Below, piece by piece: positions 55,280-63,932 of a stretch of 64,000 bases of DNA (position 1 is its first letter; each line of letters opens with the position of its first letter). Below the pieces are notes generated by a model. It was not told the origin of the DNA. It ran no database searches and saw only the letters and a list, made by a program, of their open reading frames with translations. The stretch covers positions 186,001 through 250,000 of the forward strand of contig CAJIZF010000004.1 of the NCBI GenBank assembly GCA_905181835.1. Reading direction: 5' to 3'. This stretch comes from an uncultured Flavobacteriaceae bacterium (GTDB taxonomy: Bacteria > Bacteroidota > Bacteroidia > Flavobacteriales > Flavobacteriaceae). Position numbers and translations under genes: made by a program.

Positions 55280-55591
55280 TTAAACAAGGATATCACCATC
55301 CCAACCAGTGAAGCCTTCTGTGAGATTAAAAACATTTTTAATTCCAACAGATTCTAGTATTTGACAAGCTGCCACACTTCTTGAACCACTTCTGCAGTAT
55401 ACCAAATACATTTTATTTTTATCAAATTCTTCAACTTTTTGCATAAATAGTTGTGATTCAAAAAGATCCAATAAAATAGCATTTTTAATCCTTCCTTCGT
55501 CCCACTCAGATTCGGTCCTACAATCAATGATTACAGCCTCAGAATTTTTATTAACAAGTTCTCTAAATTGGGTATTATTTATATTTTTCAT
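55280..55591 (-). CDS. single-domain rhodanese
   Basis: Sulfurtransferase-like protein of 103 residues. The active-site loop CRSGSRS has the catalytic cysteine C66, and the CDC25/rhodanese features IIDCRTESEWDEG and GFTGWDGD are present. No signal peptide. It lies between the frameshifted HMA gene and the MBL-rhodanese gene, all minus strand with short gaps, so it is likely part of the same operon for sulfane sulfur handling. Confidence 0.93.
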   Translation of the reverse strand: MKNINNTQFRELVNKNSEAVIIDCRTESEWDEGRIKNAILLDLFESQLFMQKVEEFDKNKMYLVYCRSGSRSVAACQILESVGIKNVFNLTEGFTGWDGDILV

Positions 55592-55635
55592 TTAATTAAA
55601 CGTTTTTATTTTAATATGTTATTTGCTGTGCGACT

Positions 55636-57057
55636 TCACATTAAGGTTGTGGGACAAACGAATTCAGACAGCTGGATCTTTGTTTTGACGATTTCCTTGA
55701 ACCCTCCTTCTATATTGGTTACCTGTTTCACTCCATTCGCTTTAAATATAGATGCTGCAATTAAAGAGCGATAACCAGATTTACAATGTAAAAAATAATC
55801 TTTCTCTAGGTTAATTTTTTTTAAATTTGAATGTATATCATCTAATGGAAAATTTTCTACTCCAATAACGTGTTCTGAAAAATATTCAGATTCTTTGCGA
55901 ACATCAATTGGTTTCTCAATCTTTTCTTCAGTTAACATAGCTGCAAATTTAGTGGCTGATATGGACTCAATAAAGTCTAATTGATAACCTTGAGATTTCC
56001 AATTTGCGATGCCTCCATCTAAATAACCTATAGTATTATCATATCCAACTCTTGAAAAACGAGTGACAATTTCATGTACACGTAATTCATCATCTGTAAT
56101 AAATATTATTTTTTGGTTGATATCCGAAACTAAAGTTCCAACCCAAGGTGCAAAACTTCCGTCAATACCAATATACCAGGCGCCAGGAACAGTTCCCTCA
56201 CTTGAATATGCTTCTTTAGAGCGAGTATCTATAACTAAGACATCTTTTTGGTCGCTTAATTCTTTAAATCTTGAAGGGTCTAATGGAGTTGTACCTTTAT
56301 GTAAAATCTCATCAATATTTGTATTAATTGATTTGTTCATTCGAACATTATTAGGGAAATATTGTGGCGGCGGCTTTAATCCTGAGATTACTTCTTCAAT
56401 AAACTCCTCTCTCGTCATGTCGGCTCTTAAAGCATAATTGGTTTTCTTTTGATTGCCTAGCGTATCATAAGTTGCTGAACTTATATTTTTTCCGCAAGCA
56501 GATCCTGCACCGTGATTAGGATATATAACAATGTCATCTGGCAAGGTCATTATTTTATTTCTTAAAGAATCAAACAAGTGTCCGGCTAGATCTTTTTCCG
56601 TCAAAGCATCTTCTTTTACTGCCAAATCTGGACGACCAACATCTCCAATAAAAAGAGCATCTCCAGTTAAAACACAAGGAGTATTTCCGTCTTCATCTGT
56701 TATTAAGTAAGAAGATGATTCCATAGTGTGCCCAGGAGTATGTAACAAGGTTATTTTACCATTACCTATAAAAAAATCTTCTCCATCAGCTCCATTATAA
56801 ATGTTATATTCTGCAGTTGCATTGGGGCCGAAAATTATTCTCGCACCTGTTTTACGAGCTAAATCGTACTGTCCAGAGACAAAATCGGCATGAAAATGTG
56901 TTAGAAATATATATTTTATTTTAGCCTCATCAGCTTCAGCCATTTGTATATAAGGAGCTGTCTCTCTCAAAGGATCTACTACAGCTGCTTCTCCATTAGA
57001 CTCAATATAATAAGCCATCTCTGCAAGACATCCGGTAAATAATTGTTCTATTTTCAT
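55636..57057 (-). CDS. MBL-fold persulfide-dioxygenase-like protein with two rhodanese domains
   Basis: 473 residues. The N-terminal beta-lactamase-fold domain (to about 240) has THFHADF (H54, H56, D58), H110 and D133; by analogy to ETHE1 the iron ligands would be H54, H110 and D133. Rhodanese domain one (about 265-360) lacks the catalytic cysteine (loop ITDDELR at 320-326), while domain two has C425 in CKSGYRS. Such fusions oxidise glutathione or other persulfides to sulfite and shuttle the sulfur. A perfect -7 box lies upstream. With the rhodanese and SulP genes it forms a sulfur group. Confidence 0.9.
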   Translation of the reverse strand: MKIEQLFTGCLAEMAYYIESNGEAAVVDPLRETAPYIQMAEADEAKIKYIFLTHFHADFVSGQYDLARKTGARIIFGPNATAEYNIYNGADGEDFFIGNGKITLLHTPGHTMESSSYLITDEDGNTPCVLTGDALFIGDVGRPDLAVKEDALTEKDLAGHLFDSLRNKIMTLPDDIVIYPNHGAGSACGKNISSATYDTLGNQKKTNYALRADMTREEFIEEVISGLKPPPQYFPNNVRMNKSINTNIDEILHKGTTPLDPSRFKELSDQKDVLVIDTRSKEAYSSEGTVPGAWYIGIDGSFAPWVGTLVSDINQKIIFITDDELRVHEIVTRFSRVGYDNTIGYLDGGIANWKSQGYQLDFIESISATKFAAMLTEEKIEKPIDVRKESEYFSEHVIGVENFPLDDIHSNLKKINLEKDYFLHCKSGYRSLIAASIFKANGVKQVTNIEGGFKEIVKTKIQLSEFVCPTTLM

Positions 57058-57085
57058 AGTAATAAATTCTGAATTAGAAATTTGA

Positions 57086-57093
57086 CAAATTTA
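57086..57093 (-). promoter_or_regulatory. -7 box of the MBL-rhodanese operon
   Basis: On the minus strand this reads TAAATTTG, a perfect TANNTTTG match 29 bases before the ATG at 57057. It would drive the MBL-rhodanese, rhodanese and HMA genes. Confidence 0.5.
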
Positions 57094-57125
57094 AATCAAT
57101 GGTAGTAACTTATGTTACACGAACA

Positions 57126-58862
57126 TTAAAAAAATTTTTTTCTTTTATTTTTTTGTTTTAGGTATTTGTAAAATTTTTCCTTTTTTAAGCCGGTATGGTA
57201 CCAATCTACGGCTTCTTGAATTCCCATAAAAAACAAAGTTTCATTAGCTTTTTCCATAAATCCAGAGTTAATAATTTTATCTCTGACAGGGCCTTTTAAA
57301 CCAGCAAAAGCCATAGTTACTTCTTTTTGATTAAAATAATCTAACAATTCAATTAAGGTGAAGATAGCGCTACTGTCAATCCTATTAATACTTTCGCTAT
57401 CTAAAATCAGGAGCTTTAACTCGTTTCCTTTTATCCCAGAATAATCCTCAAGTTTATCTTTAAAATAAGCGGTATTTGCAAAATGTAATTGTGCATCAAA
57501 ACGAATAATTAATATTTCATCATGAATTTCTACCTCATTAAACCGTTTTGTATTTCGATAAAAATGAGTTCCTGGAATTTTTCCTAAAATTGCCATATGA
57601 GGAATTGTACTCTTGTAAATAAGTATAATAATGGATAAGGCGACTCCTGTAAATATTCCTTCTATAATTCCAACTGTAGCTGTTACCAATAAAGTAATAA
57701 TTAAAATAACTAGGTCTGTTTTTGAAAATTTTAATAGTTTTTTAGGCATTTTAATATCCAACAGGTTAAACACTGCTACCATAATTATAGCTGCTAAGAC
57801 CGCTTTAGGCAAATAATAAAATACGGGGGTTAAAAAAATAAGTGTAAAAGCAATAATCAATGCTGAAATTAATGAAGATAAAGGGGTTTTTGCCTTTGAT
57901 TCTTCATTGACTGCTGTTCTAGAAAAACCAGCTGTTGCAGGGTATGTTTGAAAAAAAGAACCAATAAAGTTACTAATTCCTAAGGCAATTAATTCTTGAT
58001 TCGGAACTACTTTATACTCTGAATGCTTTGCCTCTAAAGCTTTTGCGATAGAAATCGCTTCTAAATAAGCGATTAAAGAAAGTGTTAATGCTATTGGAAA
58101 TAATTTAGTTAGGATTTGTTTATCAAATACAGGTATTTTAAAATTTGGTAAACCTTGTGGTATTTCTCCGATAATAGCTACTCCTAGAAGATCTAAATTA
58201 AAAAACCTAACAACTAAAATAGAAAGTATTACAATAATTAACGTTGCAGGAATTTTTTTAAAATACTTCTTTATCAAGACCATTCCCAATATAGATGTAA
58301 TTCCAACTGCAAAAGTTAACCAATGTGTTTCTTCAATATGTTGAAAAGCTTCATATAATAAAAATTGAAGTTTATTATTACGATCTAAATTTATCCCTAA
58401 AAAATTATTTAATTGACTCAATCCTATAATAATTGCAGCAGCAGAAGTAAAACCACTAATTACTGGTTTTGATAAAAAATTCACAATAAAACCTAGACGA
58501 AATAGTCCAAATACTACTTGAAGTAGCCCCATAATTAATGCTAATAAAATAGCAAACTCGATAAATTGATCCGAACCAACCTCGGCTAATGTAGCTACTC
58601 CTGCAGCAACAATCAAGGAGTCCATAGCAACAGGACCAACTGCTAATTGTCTTGAGGTCCCTAAAAAGGCATAAATTACTTGTGGGATTAATGCTGTGTA
58701 TAGCCCATATATTGGAGGTAAACCAGCAATCAATGCATAAGCAATTCCTTGAGGAATAAGCATGATACCTACCGTTATTCCGGCGACTAAATCACCTCGA
58801 AGCCATTCTTTTTTATAATTTGGAAGCCAATCCAGGATAGGAAATAATTTGCTTAATTTCAT
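57126..58862 (-). CDS. SulP family anion transporter with STAS domain
   Basis: 578-residue inner-membrane transporter: about 12 to 14 helices with the SulP start motif (DLVAGITVGIMLIPQGIAYALIAGLPPIYGLY in part) and a C-terminal cytoplasmic STAS domain from about 440 (LILDSESINRIDSSAI). Substrate may be sulfate, bicarbonate or another anion; its closeness to persulfide-oxidising genes makes sulfate or sulfite export or uptake likely (inference). It has its own promoter and is separated from the next gene by 68 bases. Confidence 0.92.
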   Translation of the reverse strand: MKLSKLFPILDWLPNYKKEWLRGDLVAGITVGIMLIPQGIAYALIAGLPPIYGLYTALIPQVIYAFLGTSRQLAVGPVAMDSLIVAAGVATLAEVGSDQFIEFAILLALIMGLLQVVFGLFRLGFIVNFLSKPVISGFTSAAAIIIGLSQLNNFLGINLDRNNKLQFLLYEAFQHIEETHWLTFAVGITSILGMVLIKKYFKKIPATLIIVILSILVVRFFNLDLLGVAIIGEIPQGLPNFKIPVFDKQILTKLFPIALTLSLIAYLEAISIAKALEAKHSEYKVVPNQELIALGISNFIGSFFQTYPATAGFSRTAVNEESKAKTPLSSLISALIIAFTLIFLTPVFYYLPKAVLAAIIMVAVFNLLDIKMPKKLLKFSKTDLVILIITLLVTATVGIIEGIFTGVALSIIILIYKSTIPHMAILGKIPGTHFYRNTKRFNEVEIHDEILIIRFDAQLHFANTAYFKDKLEDYSGIKGNELKLLILDSESINRIDSSAIFTLIELLDYFNQKEVTMAFAGLKGPVRDKIINSGFMEKANETLFFMGIQEAVDWYHTGLKKEKFYKYLKQKNKRKKFF

Positions 58863-58879
58863 GGGTCAAAAAATCTTTA

Positions 58880-58887
58880 CAAAAGTA
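58880..58887 (-). promoter_or_regulatory. -7 box of the SulP gene
   Basis: On the minus strand this reads TACTTTTG, a perfect TANNTTTG match, 18 bases before the ATG. Confidence 0.5.
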
Positions 58888-59022
58888 AGTAATATAATAG
58901 CTTTTAAAGTAACATTTGATGTTATCCTAATAAATCTAATTATAATTACAGTTTTGACCTACTATTTTTAATGGTAGTTTCATTTGGTAGTTTTTGAATT
59001 AAAATAATATTTTACCACGGTA

Positions 59023-60183
59023 TTAATTTTTAATTATTTTTATTGTTTTGTTTTTTATTTTTAGAAAATAAATACCTGGATTCATGGTAGTTATATTAAT
59101 TGTATTAACACCCTGTTCCATGAGTCCTTTCAATGTTAATTTACCCTGAAGAGTATAAATCGTAAAAGGTAGGGTTTCTGAATTAGATGTTTCTACAATA
59201 AGTTGATTGCTGAGCGGGTTTGGATACACTATCAATTGAGATTTAGGACTGATTATTTCATTTACAGAAAGTGTTTCGCATTCAATTAGGCCGTTAATAT
59301 CAAATAGTGACACAAAATTCCATATCTCAGTTGTTGCATCGATATCCATATTCCCAGTTGTCCCGGGCCAATCGTGCTCCCCCCCAATTACTTTTAATTC
59401 TTCTACTCTAACACAACTATCTCCATTTTCCCAAACTCTACGTTCAACTGTACTTCCATCTGAGGTATTAGTATTTGGTAATTGGGTAATTATTGGATTG
59501 ATATCTGTAGCATTATAATTTGACCAATACGTTGTAATTTCCTCAGCAGACATATAATAGGGTTGATATCCATTGTAGTTTGAGTGGGGGCTTGAATCAG
59601 CAGTCCCCGGGATTAAAAGAACAGCAGTAGGATGAACAGGGGAACAAAAACCTAAGTTATAATAACTATCTCGAAATGCATCAACCAACATGCTCCCAGA
59701 AACTGAGGATATTGCCGCTATTCTGTTGTTTAATCTACATGCAAGTTCATAAGAAAAAATTCCACCTTCAGAATAACCACAAGCATATACCCTATCATTA
59801 TCGATTGAAAATTCACTACTTAAAGCATCTATAATTGCCTCAATAAAAAAAATATCGTTGTGAGAAGTAGGTGCTTTATGCAACCAAGAATAGCTGCCAT
59901 CGTCTGGATCAGTTGCTGCTTGAGGATACACAGCGATAAAACCAGCGGTGTCAGCAATCGGCCGCATATCATTTGTATAATTCATAAAATCACCTGCTAA
60001 GCCGTTTCCTCCATGAAAATTAAACATCAGCGGAACAGATTCAGAATCATCATAATTTGAAGGAACATATATTATATATTCACGATCATTACCATCAAAA
60101 ACCATACTTCGAATTTCCTGAGTTTGTCCATATGTGTTTAGACAACTTATTAATAGAATTAGTAGAAACTTTATTTTTTTCAT
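59023..60183 (-). CDS. secreted esterase, PHB-depolymerase/CE1-like, with T9SS sorting domain
   Basis: 386 residues. A signal peptide (1-20) precedes an alpha/beta hydrolase domain with the FNFHGGNG oxyanion region, nucleophile S138 in GYSEGG, acid D195 in GTADSSPH and H270 in GEHDW, a complete triad of the LpqC/poly(hydroxybutyrate) depolymerase/feruloyl-esterase-like family. Residues from about 316 (VYPNPLSNQLIVE through MNPGIYFLKI) are a type A T9SS C-terminal sorting domain, so it is exported through type IX secretion and cut at the cell surface. A G7 run lies in the codons before H270. It overlaps the DUF983 gene by four bases. Confidence 0.92.
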   Translation of the reverse strand: MKKIKFLLILLISCLNTYGQTQEIRSMVFDGNDREYIIYVPSNYDDSESVPLMFNFHGGNGLAGDFMNYTNDMRPIADTAGFIAVYPQAATDPDDGSYSWLHKAPTSHNDIFFIEAIIDALSSEFSIDNDRVYACGYSEGGIFSYELACRLNNRIAAISSVSGSMLVDAFRDSYYNLGFCSPVHPTAVLLIPGTADSSPHSNYNGYQPYYMSAEEITTYWSNYNATDINPIITQLPNTNTSDGSTVERRVWENGDSCVRVEELKVIGGEHDWPGTTGNMDIDATTEIWNFVSLFDINGLIECETLSVNEIISPKSQLIVYPNPLSNQLIVETSNSETLPFTIYTLQGKLTLKGLMEQGVNTINITTMNPGIYFLKIKNKTIKIIKN

Positions 60184-60608
60184 AATTTTTTTTTAAATAA
60201 TACTTTTTTAGGAGAGGTTTCAGTTATGCTATTTGTTTTTCTTTTTTCAAATTTAATAAAAAAGTTGATCCATACAATTTTTGATAAAGCATATAGTAAG
60301 GGAGAAAAAATAAGTAGTGATATCGACATAGCTAAGAGTAAAGTTCCAGGTCCAACACCTGGAAAAAAGAGTAATTGTAAAATCCAAACGGCTATAAATA
60401 ATGCCACTCCTAAAGCATAAGTAACGTAATAAGACCCTTGATAAAAACTAGGTTCGATATTATATTTTAAATCACATTTTGAACAATTTTCTTTTACTCT
60501 TCCCATACCAGAATAACTATATGGGTGACCTTTATAAAAATCACCCTCTTGACATCGAGGACATTTTAATCTTAAAATACTGTATAGTTTTGTTCCTTTA
60601 CCTAGCAT
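60180..60608 (-). CDS. DUF983 family protein
   Basis: 142 residues. The N-terminus has a zinc-ribbon-like CPRCQEGDF and a second pair in NCSKCDLKY, followed by a hydrophobic region with two membrane helices. DUF983 proteins are small membrane proteins of unknown function. The gene is upstream of the esterase in the same operon, sharing an ATGA overlap. A perfect -7 box precedes it. Confidence 0.88.
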   Translation of the reverse strand: MLGKGTKLYSILRLKCPRCQEGDFYKGHPYSYSGMGRVKENCSKCDLKYNIEPSFYQGSYYVTYALGVALFIAVWILQLLFFPGVGPGTLLLAMSISLLIFSPLLYALSKIVWINFFIKFEKRKTNSITETSPKKVLFKKKL

Positions 60609-60621
60609 TGTTCATTTTTTA

Positions 60622-60629
60622 CAAATATA
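60622..60629 (-). promoter_or_regulatory. -7 box of the DUF983-esterase operon
   Basis: On the minus strand this reads TATATTTG, a perfect TANNTTTG match 14 bases before the ATG at 60608. Confidence 0.5.
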
Positions 60630-60665
60630 AAATTCTTCAAATTAAAAACCTTTAACTAGAGTTAC

Positions 60666-60696
60666 TAAAAAAGGCTGACACGTTAAGTATCAGCCT
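60666..60696 (-). terminator. intrinsic terminator of the SH3 lipoprotein gene
   Basis: On the minus strand AGGCTGATAC and GTGTCAGCCT form a 10-bp stem with one wobble and a five-base loop, followed by TTTTTT. It lies about 25 bases after the stop at 60722. Confidence 0.75.
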
Positions 60697-60721
60697 CAAA
60701 TTTAATTATACAATTGACAGG

Positions 60722-61513
60722 TTATTTAACTTCTTCGGTGTTAGATATAACTAGTTGTCCACTTTCTTTGTAAATAGACACTACTTTACAAAATCCTTTG
60801 TTTTTGTAGTGATATTCAATTTCAGTAAATCTATTTTCTTTTCTATTAATTTGTAATTCACTTATCCAACTATCTTTTTTAAACTTTTTTTCTAATTTTA
60901 TTTCTTTCTCTTTTCCTTTTGCAGATGGGAATTCAAATTCTTTTGGAACTTTAAATAATTGTTGTGCCATATAAAAAGCTTCATGCCATTGTATCTCTGG
61001 TACAATTAATTTTTCAGTAATAATTGGATTGCTTACAGTTCCTGATTTACTCTCAGAATATTTTACAGCTTTATGTTTTAACTTTAACTCTTCACTGTAT
61101 CTTTTAGCTGAAATTCTTTTTTCAGGTGGAAAATATTTGGAAAGATATCCATTAAAAGCAAATCCTTTTTTGTGATTGTATTCAACTTCGTTCATTCCGC
61201 CAACTATATCTCCTACTTTCATCGTTGGATTTTTTTCTAAAGAAACCACTTTTACTTTAGTGCCGTAAGGCATAACTGCAAGTTTTTCACTTTGCAAATT
61301 TGCATAAGCTCTTAGACTTAAACCTGAAATGGAAGTAACATACAAGTAATCACTATTTTTTTTAGTTTTTTCCTCGATAGTAGCTGTATCGACAATTGCT
61401 AGTTGTTTTTCGGAAGGTTTTTTAATTTCTTTGGAAAGGTTAACTTCTTTTTTACAAGAAATAAATAAGGAGGTACTAGCCAGAGCAAAGCTTAAAATTT
61501 TCGCTATTTTCAT
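60722..61513 (-). CDS. SH3 domain-containing lipoprotein
   Basis: 263 residues, with a lipoprotein signal ending FISC (C20). A bacterial SH3 (SH3b) domain lies near residues 53-120 (ISGLSLRAYAN, MPYGTKVKVV), a fold that often binds peptidoglycan peptides. The rest, rich in lysine and glutamate, has no recognised domain; the last 45 residues may be a second small beta domain. Outer or inner membrane location is not decided by sequence. It is monocistronic, ended by a clear terminator. Confidence 0.8.
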   Translation of the reverse strand: MKIAKILSFALASTSLFISCKKEVNLSKEIKKPSEKQLAIVDTATIEEKTKKNSDYLYVTSISGLSLRAYANLQSEKLAVMPYGTKVKVVSLEKNPTMKVGDIVGGMNEVEYNHKKGFAFNGYLSKYFPPEKRISAKRYSEELKLKHKAVKYSESKSGTVSNPIITEKLIVPEIQWHEAFYMAQQLFKVPKEFEFPSAKGKEKEIKLEKKFKKDSWISELQINRKENRFTEIEYHYKNKGFCKVVSIYKESGQLVISNTEEVK

Positions 61514-61582
61514 AATGTGAGTTATTAGGGTTAAAAAATAATTTTAAGTAATTTTATCACATATGAAATTTTATAATTTTAA

Positions 61583-62680
61583 TTAGAAATCGAATTTTAA
61601 TTGAACTGCTACTACCTTTTCTTTAAGAGACTTTCCTCTATCATTATTTAGGTTCGATAATGAAATTCCCAACAATCGTACCGAGTTTTTCATAGTCGAT
61701 TGATATAACAATTCTTTAACAGTTTCGACCATTACATTTTTATCTGAAATATAGTAGGGCAATGTTTTGCTTCTAGTTTGTAACGTAAAATCACTGTATT
61801 TAATTTTAAGAGTAACCGTTTTTCCTGCAATCTTACTTTTTTTAAGGCGTTTTTCAACCTCTTTTGCTATATCTTCTAGTTTTTTAACCATAAATATTTC
61901 CGAAGAAATATTCTCACTAAAAGTACGTTCTGCTGCCAAAGATTTGCGTGTCCTGGAGGTTTTAACTTCACTAAAATGATTACCTCTTACTACGTGATAA
62001 TAAAACCCTCCGCTCTTTCCAAAATGTTCATCTAGATATTCTTTAGATTTTTCTTTTAAGTCTTTACCAGTAAATATCCCATGGCGATACATTTTTTGAA
62101 CGGTTACTTTTCCAACTCCAAAAAACTTTTTAATATCTAATTTTTCTAAAAAACCAGTAACCTCATTAGGAGGGACTGTTTTTTGCCCATTGGGTTTGTT
62201 GATATCACTCGCTACTTTTGCTATAAATTTATTTATGGAGATACCTGCTGAGGCATTTAAACCTGTTTCTTCTTTGATTTTTTTTCTAATTTCTTTAGCA
62301 ATTAGTGAGGCGCTCGGGTTTCCTTTTTTATTTTCTGTTACATCTAAGTATGCTTCATCCAACGATAAAGGTTCCACTTTGTCGGTGTATTCGTAAAATA
62401 TTTTTCTGATTTGATCCGATACTTCATGGTATCGTTTAAAGTTAGATTTTACAAAGATGAGATCCGGACAATTTTGTATTGCAATGACACTACTCATGGC
62501 AGAACGAACTCCAAATTTTCGGGCTTCATAACTTGCAGCACTTACCACTCCACGCTCTGAGGTTCCACCAACAGCAACAGGCTTCCCTCTCAATTCTGGG
62601 TTATCCAATTGTTCAACAGAGGCATAAAAGGCATCCATATCCACATGTATTATTTTTCTTTGGAGAAGTTCTTCCTTCAT
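61583..62680 (-). CDS. dinB: DNA polymerase IV
   Basis: Y-family translesion polymerase, 365 residues. Catalytic acidic residues lie in HVDMDAFYAS (D14, D16) and SLDEAYLD (D108, E109); YEARKFGVRSAM is the nucleotide-binding segment, and the helix-hairpin-helix thumb and little-finger domain follow. The C-terminus KVVAVQLKFDF ends in a possible beta-clamp-binding motif. No SOS-box-like site was recognised upstream. It is divergent from the CYTH gene. Confidence 0.95.
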   Translation of the reverse strand: MKEELLQRKIIHVDMDAFYASVEQLDNPELRGKPVAVGGTSERGVVSAASYEARKFGVRSAMSSVIAIQNCPDLIFVKSNFKRYHEVSDQIRKIFYEYTDKVEPLSLDEAYLDVTENKKGNPSASLIAKEIRKKIKEETGLNASAGISINKFIAKVASDINKPNGQKTVPPNEVTGFLEKLDIKKFFGVGKVTVQKMYRHGIFTGKDLKEKSKEYLDEHFGKSGGFYYHVVRGNHFSEVKTSRTRKSLAAERTFSENISSEIFMVKKLEDIAKEVEKRLKKSKIAGKTVTLKIKYSDFTLQTRSKTLPYYISDKNVMVETVKELLYQSTMKNSVRLLGISLSNLNNDRGKSLKEKVVAVQLKFDF

Positions 62681-62757
62681 CCTATAAATTTATAATATCT
62701 TAGATAATTATTTGTGAATTATAAATTAAAAGATTTCCGTTTTTATGGAAAATTAAT

Positions 62758-63231
62758 ATGATAGAAATTGAAAGAAAATTTTTAATAGTTTCAGATAAGT
62801 ATAAAGAGCTGGCCTATAAAAAAACTCGAATTTTACAAGGTTTTTTAAATACTCATAAAGAACGAACCGTTAGAGTGAGAATAAAAGGAGAGAAGGCATT
62901 TATTACGATAAAAGGAATTTCAAATTCCAAAGGAACCACCAGATTTGAATGGGAGAAAGAAATATCTTTAAAAGAGGCCGAACAACTAATAGAATTATGT
63001 GAACCTAATCTTATTGAAAAAATACGCTATGAAATTAAAGTAGGCAATCATATTTTTGAGGTAGACGAATTTTCTGCAGAAAACGAAGGGCTCATTATTG
63101 CTGAAATTGAATTATCTGAAGAAAATGAAAGTTTCGACAAACCAGATTGGCTTGGAAAAGAAGTTACAGGAGATATCCGTTACTATAATTCTCAATTATG
63201 CATCGTACCTTATAAAAATTGGGGCATTTAA
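62758..63231 (+). CDS. CYTH domain-containing protein (triphosphate tunnel metalloenzyme)
   Basis: 157-residue soluble protein. The N-terminal EIERKFLI contains the ExExK signature (E3, E5, K7) of CYTH proteins, and alternating charged residues on beta strands (VRVRIKGEKAFITIKG and so on) fit the tunnel. Bacterial members are inorganic triphosphatases or adenylate cyclases of class IV; the 157-residue length fits the former. It converges on cutC. Confidence 0.9.
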   Translation: MIEIERKFLIVSDKYKELAYKKTRILQGFLNTHKERTVRVRIKGEKAFITIKGISNSKGTTRFEWEKEISLKEAEQLIELCEPNLIEKIRYEIKVGNHIFEVDEFSAENEGLIIAEIELSEENESFDKPDWLGKEVTGDIRYYNSQLCIVPYKNWGI

Positions 63232-63233
63232 TT

Positions 63234-63932
63234 TTAGGAAACTAAAGACATAATTTTTCGGATTGTTTTTTCATTTGATGCCCCTTCGGTTCCTCCCTCA
63301 AAAAAAGAAGCTGATTTTTTTTCTGGTTGTTGAGTTGCTGAAAGATGAATACTAGTAAACCCTTTATTTTTAAATCGTAATACATTATCTAAATTAATCC
63401 CACTTCCAGGCATAATCTCAATTTGTTGATTTGCTATTTTATTCATTTTAGATAATAAAGAAATTCCTTCTATTGCACTGGGTTTTAATCCAGAACTTAG
63501 AACTCTTTTAATCTTTAAATCTATCAAATTTTCTAATGATACTAGAGGATCTTTCACACAATCAAATGCTCTATGAAAAGTAAAATCAATTCCATTTGCT
63601 ACTTCAATTAATTGTTTTGTAGCAATCAAATCTATTGTTAAATCTGATTGTAAAACACCACTAACGACTCCAGAACAACCTATATTTTTACAAAATTCAA
63701 TATCGTTTTTCATGATATTTAATTCTTTCTTAGAGTAACAAAAATTTCCTTTTCTAGGCCTAATTAAAACATGAACGGGAATGAATAGCTCCGACATCAC
63801 TTTTTTAATTAAATGAGGCGAAGGTGTTAATCCACCAACAGCTAGTTGTGTGCATAATTCAATGCGATCTGCTCCAGCGTTTTGAGCAGCCACGGCACTC
63901 TCGAAAGAATTGGCACAAATCTCTACAATCAT
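63234..63932 (-). CDS. cutC: copper homeostasis protein CutC
   Basis: 232-residue TIM-barrel protein. The start IVEICANSFESAVAAQNAGADRI is characteristic, as are the GGLTPS and IMPGSGIN segments. The role in copper handling is inherited from the family name; the actual reaction is unsettled. Its ATG overlaps the stop of the next gene on the minus strand (ATGA), so they are cotranscribed, with the upstream gene continuing beyond the window. Confidence 0.93.
   Translation of the reverse strand: MIVEICANSFESAVAAQNAGADRIELCTQLAVGGLTPSPHLIKKVMSELFIPVHVLIRPRKGNFCYSKKELNIMKNDIEFCKNIGCSGVVSGVLQSDLTIDLIATKQLIEVANGIDFTFHRAFDCVKDPLVSLENLIDLKIKRVLSSGLKPSAIEGISLLSKMNKIANQQIEIMPGSGINLDNVLRFKNKGFTSIHLSATQQPEKKSASFFEGGTEGASNEKTIRKIMSLVS

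Noticed and set aside
56063-56437. A 124-codon plus-strand frame opposite the MBL-rhodanese gene
   Set aside because: It is antisense to a clear conserved gene, has no promoter or family resemblance, and mirrors the codon pattern of the real gene.
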